Positions 44,224-53,570 of a stretch of 64,000 bases of DNA are shown piece by piece. The stretch is from CAINVV01 sp964506325 (GTDB taxonomy: Bacteria; Bacteroidota; Bacteroidia; Bacteroidales; Prolixibacteraceae). A program made the position numbers and the translations under genes. The notes under the pieces were generated by a model, which saw nothing but the letters and a program-made list of their open reading frames with translations, was not told the origin of the DNA and made no database searches. The first letter of the stretch is position 1. Every line of letters starts with the position of its first letter. The stretch is from positions 1-64,000 of the forward strand of contig CAZDLO010000006.1 of the NCBI GenBank assembly GCA_964506325.1, read 5' to 3'.

Positions 44224-44985
44224 TTAATCTTTGTTTTTCATCTCTTCCAGCGCCTTACACCGCTCTTCCTCCGCTTTTTGGACAATCTCCTTCTTAAAGA
44301 TGCTGTTGCGTATTTTGTTTCTCTCCTTTAATTTCTCGAACAGCAGGCCGTTGTCCAGCGGGTCGGCCGGGACCCTGTTTTCCCCCGGGTCAGCACCCGA
44401 TAAAACAGAGTTTTCCGGTAGCCTTGGGAATATTACAGCCGACTCAGGGCAGATTCTTCCACAGGCCGGACAATTGTTTTTACATGCCAGCGGGTTGACC
44501 ACCTTCAGCTGTTTTTTGTCAAAATGGTACACCCCAAACAGGCAAAAGCGTGAACACTGTCCGCAGAGGGTACATCTTTCTTCATCAATAACCGGATACC
44601 ATGCCGGAACTTTCAACTGGCTCACAACAACCTTGTGAACGGCATTCCCTGCATTTACTCCAAATCGACTGGTGAGCTCTTCCACCATTTGATCAGCCTG
44701 CATTCCCCTGAAATTCATCACTGTATACCTGCCAAAATCAATTTTATTTTGCAGAAACAAGTATTTTACCGTCCTGGGATAACATGCGATCACAATTTTA
44801 TGATCATATTGGCTGGCGATGGCGGATAATTGTTCTTTTTCATGAATGGTAAGAGCACATAAATCATGCAACTCAAATAAGTCAGCATCAAATTTCTGCA
44901 ATGCCTCAGCCAGCCTGTCAGATTCAATACCTGAGAATATACCGGCCCCACAATTGCAATATATAATACACAACCTCTCGCTCAT
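44224..44985 (-). CDS. HdrA-N-like domain plus 2[4Fe-4S] ferredoxin, electron carrier
   Basis: 253 aa. The N-terminal ~115 residues resemble the N-terminal domain of heterodisulfide reductase HdrA: LCIIYCNCGAGIFSGIE, DLCAL, and IVIACYPRTVKYLF (compare the HdrA-type 'C.CG.NI' and 'VVAACSPR'). Two 4Fe-4S motifs follow: CTLCGQCSRFCLFG and CKNNCPACGRICPES. The C-terminus is a charged helix. It lacks the HdrA flavin domain. First gene of the five-gene terpenoid-like run, probably supplying electrons to the radical SAM and DUF116 proteins. The HdrA resemblance is by eye and moderate. Confidence 0.75.
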   Translation of the reverse strand: MSERLCIIYCNCGAGIFSGIESDRLAEALQKFDADLFELHDLCALTIHEKEQLSAIASQYDHKIVIACYPRTVKYLFLQNKIDFGRYTVMNFRGMQADQMVEELTSRFGVNAGNAVHKVVVSQLKVPAWYPVIDEERCTLCGQCSRFCLFGVYHFDKKQLKVVNPLACKNNCPACGRICPESAVIFPRLPENSVLSGADPGENRVPADPLDNGLLFEKLKERNKIRNSIFKKEIVQKAEEERCKALEEMKNKD

Positions 44986-45671
44986 TCCGTGGAATTATCA
45001 TGTTAAAAGAGGAATGAATGTTCCGGCGAATTGTTCCGCCCCGGAAAACTTCCTCCGTTCAGCTTGCCGTAACAAAGAAAGCGAAAATCTGATCAAAGCA
45101 AAAGACACGCCGGGTGTAATAACCTTTGTTCCGGCTGTTTTGGGGTCGTTTCCCTGTCCTTTCCGGCAAAATTCTGAATGGTTTTATTTAATTTATTTTG
45201 TTTAAAATTTGTAATGATTTCATTTTCAGTATCTATTCGAAGATTCAGGTTCTGAATCCTTTTATTAAGTTAAATTGAACAAAAAATCAGTAAACAGTAT
45301 AATAGATTGATATTTAAATATATGAACTTGCTGAAGACTCCGGGAGACCCAAAAATCTGAGAAATTTGTAATTATTAACTTATTTATCAAACAGATACAT
45401 GAGTAAGCCTTCCTATAAATTTTTATTCCGGAGAATAAACCTTTTGTATTTCCAACTGTCAAAGCAAACAGATAGTGTTTTAGTTTCGGTTAGGTAAGAC
45501 AGAACCCTTCAGATCATCATCAAAATCTGAAGGGTTCAACTTTTTTATACGGCGAGCCATAATTAATACGGCAATTTCAGGTCAAAATCAGCCAGGACCT
45601 ATGGCCTTGAAAAATATTGATGTAGCTTTGAACCGGAAATTTTAACCGGCACTTTTATCATCGCAACGTTC
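44986..45671. other. Large intergenic region, 686 bp, upstream of two divergent genes
   Basis: Lies between the minus-strand terpenoid-like run and the plus-strand acetyltransferase. AT-rich in its second half. It has no convincing ORF (open frame 45265-45462 is not protein-like), no exact TAnnTTTG box for either gene, and one strong plus-strand terminator at 45502-45546. Confidence 0.5.
45502..45546 (+). terminator. Orphan intrinsic terminator in a gene-free region
   Basis: Perfect 13-bp stem GAACCCTTCAGAT / ATCTGAAGGGTTC, 10-nt loop, then AAC and six T on the plus strand. No plus-strand gene lies upstream within 5 kb, so it ends either a small RNA or a leader of the acetyltransferase mRNA. 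Confidence 0.85.
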
Positions 45672-46163
45672 ATGGAATTAGAATTTAAAGAACTTGAGGA
45701 ACAGGATTTGCCTGAGGTAAAGGCTATCTATGACTGGTACATAGAGTATTCAACGGCCACTTTTCACACAGAACCCATCACCATCAGTCAGCTGAAGGAA
45801 TTTATTCCTGTAAAACATCCTTATTATAAGTCGTATCTAATCCTGGCTGACCATCTTCCTGCAGGTTATTGCTTTCTCACTTATTACAAAAAAAGGCAGG
45901 CCTACGACAGGACTGCAGAGGTTACCATCTATCTCAGGCAGGAATCATGCGGTAAAGGGATCGGAAAGGTCGCGCTTGAATTTCTGGAGAAGAAAGCTGC
46001 TGAGCATGGACTGAAAAACCTGCTTGCGATCATTTCCGGAGACAACGCAGGGAGCATATCCCTCTTTGAAAAATCAGGATATACCAAATGCGCCCATTTT
46101 ATCAATGTGGGGGAGAAATTCGGAAAGATCCTTGATGTTGTTGCCTTTCAGAAGGAAATATAA
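45672..46163 (+). CDS. GNAT N-acetyltransferase (phosphinothricin-acetyltransferase-like)
   Basis: 163 aa, a full single GNAT domain. The acetyl-CoA loop is LRQESCGKGIGKVALEFL (Q/R-x-x-G-x-G/A type) and the C-terminal part has NAGSISLFEKSGYTKCAHFINVGEKFGKILDVVAFQKE, typical of PAT/YncA-like enzymes acetylating small amines or amino-acid analogues. The start YDWYIEYSTATFHTEP also matches that group. The substrate is not predictable. It follows an orphan terminator by about 125 bp. Confidence 0.9.
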   Translation: MELEFKELEEQDLPEVKAIYDWYIEYSTATFHTEPITISQLKEFIPVKHPYYKSYLILADHLPAGYCFLTYYKKRQAYDRTAEVTIYLRQESCGKGIGKVALEFLEKKAAEHGLKNLLAIISGDNAGSISLFEKSGYTKCAHFINVGEKFGKILDVVAFQKEI

Positions 46164-46353
46164 CTTCAAAGCTTTCCGGCCCGGTTATTTCCTTTTACAA
46201 TGGCTTACCCGTTCAGACACTTTTGAGGGATACGCCTCACCCAAATGCCAGCAATTTTGTGGGTCAGTTTAACCGGGTGAGGACCAGCCACCCTGCCGGT
46301 TCAGAAATGGTATCTCAAAACATCCAACAGACATTCACCTTGCCCGGCTAAAC

Positions 46354-49300
46354 TTAGATAAGGGTATATTCATCAATCACCTTCAACAACTCTGGAACAT
46401 TCAGAGGTTTTGTCAGGTATTTTTTGGCTCCTGCCTTCAGAAGTTTGTCCAGTTGCTGCTGCATGGCGTCTGCACTCACAATTACCACAGGGATATTTTT
46501 TGTTTTTTCCTCCGCCTGCAGCAGTTTCAGAACTTCACCGCCATGAATATCAGGGAGATTTAAATCAAGCAGAATCAAAGAGGGCTTGTGGGTTATGGCA
46601 AGACCAACTGCTTGTTTGCCATACGCATTGGTTATCACCCGGATATTATTCCGCTGAATAGACAGGATTTGTTCTACCAGTTCAATATTTGAGAAGTTAT
46701 CTTCGATGTACAGGATAGTTGCTGACTGGTCTTTGGTGTTGGAAACCAGTTCAGCGAGCTGACCGGATTTCTCAACATTCTCCATCTGACTTTCACAGTG
46801 TGGTATCTCGATCCAGAATGTACTGCCTTCGCCCAGGGTACTTTCAGCTCCGATTTGACCACCCAGGGCATCGATAAGTTTTTTCACCACTGCGAGTCCG
46901 AGCCCGGTTCCCTCTGTCCTTGATTTTTCTGCCCCCAAACGCTCAAAGGGACTGAACAGCCTGGGTAAAAACTCGGGAGATATTCCAAGTCCGGTATCAA
47001 TGATTGAAATTCTCACCGGTATATATTGACGTACACTGTCGTACGGCATTTTTTCGGTTTTTACTACCACAGAACCACCCTCTTTGTTATATTTTATGGC
47101 ATTGCTGATCAGGTTGAGCAATATCTGCTTGAGCCGTTGCCTGTCTGATTTGACAAAAAGCATGGTCTCGAATGAACTGATCAGGTTCAGGGTAAGGTTT
47201 CTCTCCACCGCTTGTTGCCTGACAATTTCCATCATTTCATAGATGATGCTGTTCAACTGCACGGGCTCAAGTGAGAGCGAAAGATGGCCCGCTTCAATCC
47301 GGGAAATATCCAGTACTTCATTGATCAGGTCGAGCAGGTGCCTTCCGCTTCGAATAATATGGGTGATCCCTTTCTTCTGACCGGGCAGTAAATCTCCCAT
47401 TTCAAGTAGCTGGGCAAACCCGAGTATAGAATTCATCGGTGTTCTCAGCTCGTGGCTCATACGGGAAAGGAATTCGCTTTTGGCAAGGTTGGCATTGTCT
47501 GCTTCGATTCTTGCCCTTTTAAGATCCTCCTCTGCTTTTTTGCGCTCGCTGATATCAACCAGCAAGGTCAGCAGGCACAATTCTTCCCCGACATAGATGC
47601 TCTCTGCTGAAAACAGCCCGATCATTCTTGAGCCATCTTTTCTGCGGATCTCAATTTCCACATCCCTGACCGGTATTTTCTGTTGAACCTTTTCAAATGT
47701 AAGGGAACGGATTTCGGTATTGGGGAAAAGATCAAGCTGGGCAGATGATTTTCCCAGCACTTCCTGTCGGGAGAAACCGAGGCTTTTGAGGAAGGTAGCA
47801 TTGACATCCATGAAAATGCCGCTTTCATAGCCTGAAATTGCCATTAAGGCCGCGTTGGACTGGAAAGCCTTCGAAAATTTTTCTTCTGAAAGTTTTACTT
47901 TGGAGATATCCTTGCTTACCCCGAAAATCACGGGCACGCCATCCCAGAAACCCTCTTTCACCCTGGTCTCCACATGGATATGTCTGCCGGATTTTGTAAC
48001 TATAGGTACAGGGCAGTAGTCTGAAACACCTGCAAGCATTTCACCAACAATCCTGCCTGCCTCATCCCTGCGTTCCGGCGGGTGTACCATCAGTACAGAG
48101 TGGTCAAGTAATTCATCTTCAGTGTATTCCAGCCTGTTTTTCACAGTGTCGTTCATATTGATGATATTCCCGTGCATATCCAGAACCCACAGGAAATCAT
48201 CTATCGTATTGAAGAATGTTACATAATTTTGCCGGGTATTTCCCAGGATAACTTCAGCACGCTGGTTTTTTAGCAAACTGGAGAGCATGCTGCCCCAAAC
48301 CGTGAGGATATTGATTTCTGCGGAACTGTAAATTTTTTGTGCCTTGACCGAATCCAGTCCAACAAAGCCTATCAGCACATTTTCAGCCAGCATCGGCAAC
48401 ACTACCAATGACTGGATTCCTTGTGGCTCGAGTATTTCACGTTCGCCTACCCAGGATTCGGGAAGATCCTTCACAGAAGGGATGATAATGGTCTCCTGTT
48501 TTTTTAGAGCTTCCATCCATTTGGGGAAAATTTCGGATGGAATATCTTTGAGATTGTCTATTTCAGCAGCAATACCTTCATTGCACCACTCAAAGGTATT
48601 GCTCATGGTGACGTCTCCCTCAGTGAATTCAAAGATATAGGCACGATCCGCCTCCAGTAACTGTCCGATCCTATGAAGTGCCTCCTGGATGGCCAGGTTA
48701 ATCTCTGAAAGGGAGCTGACAGCCAGCTTTGGAGTCAGCTGCAACAGTTCAAACTCGAACTCTTCTGCCCGTTTACGCTCTGTGACATCCTGAAGTGTTC
48801 CATATGTTCCGGTGATTTCATCTTTTTCATTGATCCCCAGTCGGGCGAAAACCTCAATCCACCTGAAACCTCCGTTTTTGGTAAGGTACCTGATCTGGTG
48901 ACGGCAGTACTCTTTTTGCCTGTTGATCAACGGTTCAAAAAGTTCCCAGTTTCTGGCTCGGTCGTCAGGATGCACATAGCCAATGAAGGATTGACCCAGG
49001 GATTCTGCTACACTGAAGCCGGTAATCTCTTCCCAGGATTTGTTGAGGAAAATCCATAATCCGGCACTATCTGTCTGAAAGATGATCTCATTGACATTTT
49101 CAACAACAGTCCTGTAGCTTTGCTCACTGGCGCTCAATGCCTCATGAAGCGCTTTTCTTTCTTCAATTACTTTAAGGAGGTCTTTGTTGGTATCTTCGAG
49201 TTGTTGGGTACGTTGGTTAATTTTAAGTTCAAGGGTTTCATTCAGATCAAGGACCTCTTGCTCCACCACTTTGCTTTGGGTAATATCCTGTTTCAGAGCA

Positions 49301-50094
49301 AGGTAGCCTGTGGTTTTTCCCGTTTCATCATGGACCGGAAAAATCGACACGCTTTCCCAGTATAATTCTCCGTTTTTCTTCCTGTTGGTCCATTCACCCT
49401 GCCATTCACCTCCTGCAGTTATTGTTTTCCAAAGGTCTTGATAAACAGCTTTGTTGGTCCTGCCGGATTTGAGCATCCTGGGATTTTTCCCGATTACCTC
49501 GCTTTTTGAGTACCCTGTTATTTTCAGGAATGCAGGATTGACATACTCAATTGATCCATGCAGGTCTGTGACAACGATAAGGACGGGGCTCTGTTCGATG
49601 GACAGGGATAGTCTACTGATCTCAGTGTCTTTTTGTTTTTTCTCCTTCTCAGCCAGTTTTCTTTCTGTAATGTCATGAATTACAGAATACAGCAATGTTT
49701 CTTCACCAAATTTCATGGGGCCGGAATGTACCTCGACATCATGTATTTCACCATTTGCCAACCGATGCCTGAAATGAAAACTGTTGTTTTCTTCTCTTTC
49801 TGCTTTCTGCATCGCCAGCAAAACTTCCTCCTTCGACAACATGTTTATATCCGAGATATTCATGTTGCACAATTCCTCATGATTCCATTTATAATACTTG
49901 CACGCTGCACTGTTCGCATCCCTGATATCACCGGTTTCAGGTGAAATAAGCAACATCACTGAGTAGTTGTCCTCAAAAAATGTTTTGTACCTGGCAAGGC
50001 TTTGCAGAAGTTCAGTTTCAGAAGAGACAAGCGTTTGCTCCAACTTTTCTATTTTTTCAATCAGTTCTTCCCTGGATTTATCCTGGTAGTTCAT
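46354..50094 (-). CDS. Cytoplasmic PAS/GAF hybrid histidine kinase
   Basis: 1246 aa with no membrane segment. Order: N-terminal coiled coil, PAS (~35-145), PAS (~160-275), coiled coil (~280-325), PAS (~330-445), GAF (~450-610; EADRAYIFEFTEGDVTMSN), PAS (~620-735), PAS (~740-860), HisKA with H881 (SRMSHELRTPMN), HATPase (NLISNAIKYN; DTGLGISPE; GTGLGLAVVKK), and a receiver with D1177 (LILLDLNLPD) and LTKP. It senses an unknown cytoplasmic signal. No response regulator with an output domain is adjacent. The C-terminal 370 residues are strikingly like those of 11179-14373. Confidence 0.93.
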   Translation of the reverse strand: MNYQDKSREELIEKIEKLEQTLVSSETELLQSLARYKTFFEDNYSVMLLISPETGDIRDANSAACKYYKWNHEELCNMNISDINMLSKEEVLLAMQKAEREENNSFHFRHRLANGEIHDVEVHSGPMKFGEETLLYSVIHDITERKLAEKEKKQKDTEISRLSLSIEQSPVLIVVTDLHGSIEYVNPAFLKITGYSKSEVIGKNPRMLKSGRTNKAVYQDLWKTITAGGEWQGEWTNRKKNGELYWESVSIFPVHDETGKTTGYLALKQDITQSKVVEQEVLDLNETLELKINQRTQQLEDTNKDLLKVIEERKALHEALSASEQSYRTVVENVNEIIFQTDSAGLWIFLNKSWEEITGFSVAESLGQSFIGYVHPDDRARNWELFEPLINRQKEYCRHQIRYLTKNGGFRWIEVFARLGINEKDEITGTYGTLQDVTERKRAEEFEFELLQLTPKLAVSSLSEINLAIQEALHRIGQLLEADRAYIFEFTEGDVTMSNTFEWCNEGIAAEIDNLKDIPSEIFPKWMEALKKQETIIIPSVKDLPESWVGEREILEPQGIQSLVVLPMLAENVLIGFVGLDSVKAQKIYSSAEINILTVWGSMLSSLLKNQRAEVILGNTRQNYVTFFNTIDDFLWVLDMHGNIINMNDTVKNRLEYTEDELLDHSVLMVHPPERRDEAGRIVGEMLAGVSDYCPVPIVTKSGRHIHVETRVKEGFWDGVPVIFGVSKDISKVKLSEEKFSKAFQSNAALMAISGYESGIFMDVNATFLKSLGFSRQEVLGKSSAQLDLFPNTEIRSLTFEKVQQKIPVRDVEIEIRRKDGSRMIGLFSAESIYVGEELCLLTLLVDISERKKAEEDLKRARIEADNANLAKSEFLSRMSHELRTPMNSILGFAQLLEMGDLLPGQKKGITHIIRSGRHLLDLINEVLDISRIEAGHLSLSLEPVQLNSIIYEMMEIVRQQAVERNLTLNLISSFETMLFVKSDRQRLKQILLNLISNAIKYNKEGGSVVVKTEKMPYDSVRQYIPVRISIIDTGLGISPEFLPRLFSPFERLGAEKSRTEGTGLGLAVVKKLIDALGGQIGAESTLGEGSTFWIEIPHCESQMENVEKSGQLAELVSNTKDQSATILYIEDNFSNIELVEQILSIQRNNIRVITNAYGKQAVGLAITHKPSLILLDLNLPDIHGGEVLKLLQAEEKTKNIPVVIVSADAMQQQLDKLLKAGAKKYLTKPLNVPELLKVIDEYTLI

Positions 50095-50915
50095 AAAACA
50101 GTTTCTTTGGTTGAATTAACAGGTGTGGAATTCACCGGTTGTATATAGAAAAAATACACTGGCATGTTCGGTTTTTGGAAGTTAAATAGTTATAAAACAG
50201 CAAGTAAGAGTTATCCTTGGATCAATTCTCCCGATAAAATAATTTTGGAAGTGCAATTATACATAAAATGTCATACTTCACATCCAATCTGCAAATTTTA
50301 ATCAATTCCTCGAAAGAATCCTGCAGAATTCTGCCCGAAACATGGTAATGCAGTTAATAAGGCCCTGTTATGAAACAATTAACTCTCAATATTGTTTAAT
50401 AATCAGGGGTTCAATTTATCTCTTTGGTGTTAAAAAGTGCCTGGTTTTCAATAATTAGGAGATTATTTGGCAAGGTAAGGTAAATGCACCAACGGTTATG
50501 AGTATTTAAAATTAGCGTAACAATGCAGCTCCAGGCCAAAACACGCTTAAAGAACAGTTCCAGGAGAATGAATAATGAGTTATGAGTCGGCAATTACCGG
50601 GAGAACTAATTTGACATAAGGGAGGAACCAAATATTGAGGTTTAAACCTTTGGTAATTGAGTGCAAATTTCCTTTGTAACCCTTCTGATTTGTCAGGCAG
50701 GGGAACTACCATCCCTGCGTTTGGGTGCTGCTGCAGATGATTGGGCGGCTATCAGCCGGGTATTTCTTCGATTTGCTCCTCAAAAATACTTTCCCGGGCC
50801 GAATGGAGATGAATAAATGATTTTCACTGAAACCGTCTGGTTCCTTTTGACGTATCTTCTATTGGTAATGAGGGATATATCAATGTCAAAATTCCGAATA
50901 TAAATTGTAAAAGAA
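50095..50915. other. Gene-free stretch, 821 bp
   Basis: AT-rich, with stop codons in all frames at short spacing and only fragments below 70 codons. No tRNA, terminator or CRISPR repeat is recognised. It may hold the promoters of the hybrid kinase (minus) and the CDGSH gene (plus), but no exact consensus with proper spacing was found. Confidence 0.45.
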
Positions 50916-51152
50916 ATGGAACCAAAAATTGCTCAAAAGGCGCCTTATGTTGTTGAACTGGAAGAGGGAAAAGAAATTTACTGGTGTGCTTGCGGCCAAA
51001 GCAAGAATCAGCCATTCTGTGATGGATCCCACAAAGGTACCGGATTTGTACCGGTAGCTTTTAAACCGCTTGAAACCGGGAAGAAGTACCTCTGCGGATG
51101 CAAGTACTCCAAAAACAAACCATTTTGTGATGGCAGCCACAGTAATCTCTGA
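50916..51152 (+). CDS. Twin CDGSH iron-sulfur protein
   Basis: 78 aa containing two complete CDGSH motifs: YWCACGQSKNQPFCDGSHKG (~29-48) and YLCGCKYSKNKPFCDGSHSN (~58-77). Each C-x-C...C-D-G-S-H set can bind a [2Fe-2S] cluster with 3Cys:1His ligation. Single-chain tandem proteins (mitoNEET/Miner2-like) are small soluble redox or cluster-transfer proteins. No membrane anchor. It is monocistronic with a clear downstream terminator. Confidence 0.95.
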   Translation: MEPKIAQKAPYVVELEEGKEIYWCACGQSKNQPFCDGSHKGTGFVPVAFKPLETGKKYLCGCKYSKNKPFCDGSHSNL

Positions 51153-51232
51153 TTCTGTGATGCTACAGCATGAATGACTTGTTTTGCCGGAGGCAGTTCA
51201 ATTACTGCCACAACAAACAACCCGGCACTCAA

Positions 51233-51278
51233 AGCTGATATTCCCTCCTTGTAAAGTGGGTATATCAGCTTTTTTTTG
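51233..51278 (+). terminator. Intrinsic terminator downstream of the CDGSH gene
   Basis: Stem AGCTGATAtTCCC / GGGtATATCAGCT with one internal mismatch and a 12-nt loop, followed by seven to eight T on the plus strand. It ends the CDGSH transcript 80 bp after its stop. Confidence 0.85.
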
Positions 51279-51314
51279 AAATATCGGGCAGAAAGCGGAA
51301 GCAGCTAATTGAAT

Positions 51315-51713
51315 CTATCCGATCTTTTTCCCGGCCATAGGTCCTGGTTTCAGGCTGTGGATTTCTGCAATATGAAGCAGGACGACAGCTTTTGGTTTCG
51401 GCATGCCGTTTTTCTGCGACATTTCAGCTGATCTGTCATAGATATCGCCTTCCGTAAGGACATCAGGCGTGCAAATGAAACGATACCCGTCAAGAATCTC
51501 CCTGTTTACAACGGCAACAACAACTTTCGACCCGTTCAGCACATTGGCATAGGTGGTACCGCCGGTACCTTCAGAAAACATTAGAGTTTCATCATTGACA
51601 ACCCGTGTGGAGCGTTTGGGTGCATTATTTGGAGTACCATCCTTACTGACTGTTGCAAGGAAACACTGTTGTGTTCCGATCATTTCCTTCATCTCCTGTG
51701 TTAACTGTGCCAT
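51315..51713 (-). CDS. Pyridoxamine 5'-phosphate oxidase-fold (PPOX) FMN-binding protein
   Basis: 132 aa, a complete split-barrel flavin fold: QQCFLATVSKDGTPNNAPKRSTRVVNDETLMFSEG, then TTYANVLNGSKVVVAVVN and GYRFICTPDVLTEGDIYD. Members bind FMN or F420 and reduce small substrates; few have known functions. It is convergent with the CDGSH gene. The 442-bp region upstream (51714-52155) is shared with the aldehyde dehydrogenase gene. Confidence 0.85.
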   Translation of the reverse strand: MAQLTQEMKEMIGTQQCFLATVSKDGTPNNAPKRSTRVVNDETLMFSEGTGGTTYANVLNGSKVVVAVVNREILDGYRFICTPDVLTEGDIYDRSAEMSQKNGMPKPKAVVLLHIAEIHSLKPGPMAGKKIG

Positions 51714-52155
51714 GGTTTTAATTTTATATATTTAGTAACTACCGACTGTTCTACAAAATTCAGGCATAAATCTAAGACGTTTCCTGTCACCAAACAACAG
51801 GTCTGAATTCAGAAGATTTTGCGGGACCAGAAAAATATCCGTTGTTTCATTCATTTTGTCGGAAACAGGCATGAATTTTCTTTGGATACCTGTAGTAAGA
51901 ATGCCGTTATCAATCTATATTAAGGGTTCAAAAAGACTGCCGCGTGGTGCCAGTTTTTGCATTGAACATGTTGAAGGATAAATTTTCCGATGTTTGATTA
52001 CTTTTGCAGGGTATCCATGTTTTTCATCATTTTTCTGTTTCCCCGGAAATTCGGGAGGAGCGGCAGAGAGCCAGAGATTTTGCCGGGGAGGGGTAAATCT
52101 CCCGGATCATTGGAATTACTGAAACCAAATATATTCCGGCACTAAATTATGCACC
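51714..52155. other. Divergent intergenic region, 442 bp
   Basis: Between the PPOX-fold gene (minus) and the aldehyde dehydrogenase gene (plus). It contains the -7 box at 51999-52006; nothing else is recognised. Confidence 0.45.
51999..52006 (+). promoter_or_regulatory. Candidate -7 box for the aldehyde dehydrogenase gene
   Basis: TACTTTTG followed by CAG, the same 11 bases as at 8729-8739. The start codon lies 150 bp downstream, so a long leader is implied. Confidence 0.35.
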
Positions 52156-53535
52156 ATGAAAGAGAGCAGCCGTACTGAAATCGAGTCAATTATAGAATCT
52201 CAGCAGGTTTTTTTCAGGTCTGGCCTGACAAGGGATCTTAATTTTCGTCTGGATAACCTGAAGAAATTGAAATCCGCCATTCTGAAATACGAAGAGCGGA
52301 TTAGTGAAGCACTTTGGCTGGATCTCCACAAGTCTCCTGAAGAAGCCTACCTTACCGAAATAAGTATTGTACTGCAGGAGATTGATTATCACACCGGGAA
52401 CCTGAAAAAGTGGTCTAAACCCAAAAGGGTTAAAACGCCCTTTACCTTACTGCCATCCCGGAGCAGCATTTATTATGAACCACTGGGTACAACCCTGATC
52501 GTTGCACCTTGGAACTATCCGTTCCAACTTCTCTTTTGTCCTTTGATAGGGGCAATTTCATCCGGTTGCTGTGCCTTGCTAAAATCCTCACCAAAAACTC
52601 CGCACACAGATGCTGTGATGGCAGAACTCATTTCCGTAACATTTGATCCGGGCTACATCGCTTATGCAAGCGGTGGAAGGAACGCAAACCTGTTGCTTCT
52701 GGAGCAGCGGTTCGACCTGGTCTTTTTTACGGGAGGGCCCTCCCTGGGCAAAATTGTGATGCAGGCAGCCTCCACGTTTCTGACCCCTGTCGTATTGGAA
52801 CTGGGAGGTAAAAGTCCCTGTATTGTTGATGCCGGGGCAAATATTGAAATGGCTGCCAGGAGAATCGCATGGGGGAAATGCATCAATGCCGGGCAGACCT
52901 GCATTGCTCCCGACTATCTCTTTGTTCACAGGTCTGTTAAGGACAGGCTCATTGCCGGAATTATCGCTGCCATCGAAGAAATGTATGGTTCGGACATAAA
53001 ATCCAGCAGGTTTTATCCCCGGATTGTGAACGCCCATGCCATGGAAAGGCTGCAAAAACTTATGCATCATGGCAAAATCATTTACGGAGGTGCAACGGAT
53101 GAGTCTCAGAATTTTATTTCACCTACCATTATCGATGGTATTGAGCCGGGTTTCCCGATCATGCAGGAAGAGATCTTCGGGCCGCTGTTGCCGGTTCTCA
53201 CCTTTGAGCATATAGATGAAGTGACAGATTATGTGAATAAGAATGAAAAACCACTGGCATTCTATTATTTCGGTCCGAAGAGAGGGGCCGGGGAGATACT
53301 TGGAAAAACAAGCTCCGGTGGTGGATGTATCAATGACAACCTGCTCCATTTTGCCAATCATCACCTTCCTTTCGGAGGTGTTGGAAACAGCGGTATGAAC
53401 AATTACCATGGTCACACCAGTTTCCTGGCCTTTTCCAACCAACGGGGTATCCTGACTTCTTCATCCTGGATAGACATCCCGGTCAAGTACCCTCCCTTTA
53501 AATACTTTAAGTGGGTAAAAAAAATTATCGGATAG
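52156..53535 (+). CDS. Aldehyde dehydrogenase, class 3 (ALDH3) type
   Basis: 459 aa. The general base is E215 in ELGGKSPCIVD and the nucleophile C249 in NAGQTCIAPDYLFV. LIVAPWNYPFQLLFCPLIGAISSGCCALLKSS and FTGGPSLGKIVMQAA are class-typical. The short length and the ending PVKYPPFKYFKW agree with ALDH3-like enzymes, which oxidise medium or long-chain and aromatic aldehydes with NAD(P). Cytoplasmic, possibly membrane-associated at the C-terminus. It converges on the CAP gene, 35 bp apart. Confidence 0.94.
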   Translation: MKESSRTEIESIIESQQVFFRSGLTRDLNFRLDNLKKLKSAILKYEERISEALWLDLHKSPEEAYLTEISIVLQEIDYHTGNLKKWSKPKRVKTPFTLLPSRSSIYYEPLGTTLIVAPWNYPFQLLFCPLIGAISSGCCALLKSSPKTPHTDAVMAELISVTFDPGYIAYASGGRNANLLLLEQRFDLVFFTGGPSLGKIVMQAASTFLTPVVLELGGKSPCIVDAGANIEMAARRIAWGKCINAGQTCIAPDYLFVHRSVKDRLIAGIIAAIEEMYGSDIKSSRFYPRIVNAHAMERLQKLMHHGKIIYGGATDESQNFISPTIIDGIEPGFPIMQEEIFGPLLPVLTFEHIDEVTDYVNKNEKPLAFYYFGPKRGAGEILGKTSSGGGCINDNLLHFANHHLPFGGVGNSGMNNYHGHTSFLAFSNQRGILTSSSWIDIPVKYPPFKYFKWVKKIIG

Positions 53536-53570
53536 GATTTCAGCGGTAGGATCGGGTAAGGTCGATTGAT

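Noticed and set aside
45265..45462. Open minus-strand frame of 65 codons in the large intergenic gap
   Set aside because: AT-driven composition rich in Ile, Leu, Phe and Ser; no motif, and the terminator here points the other way.
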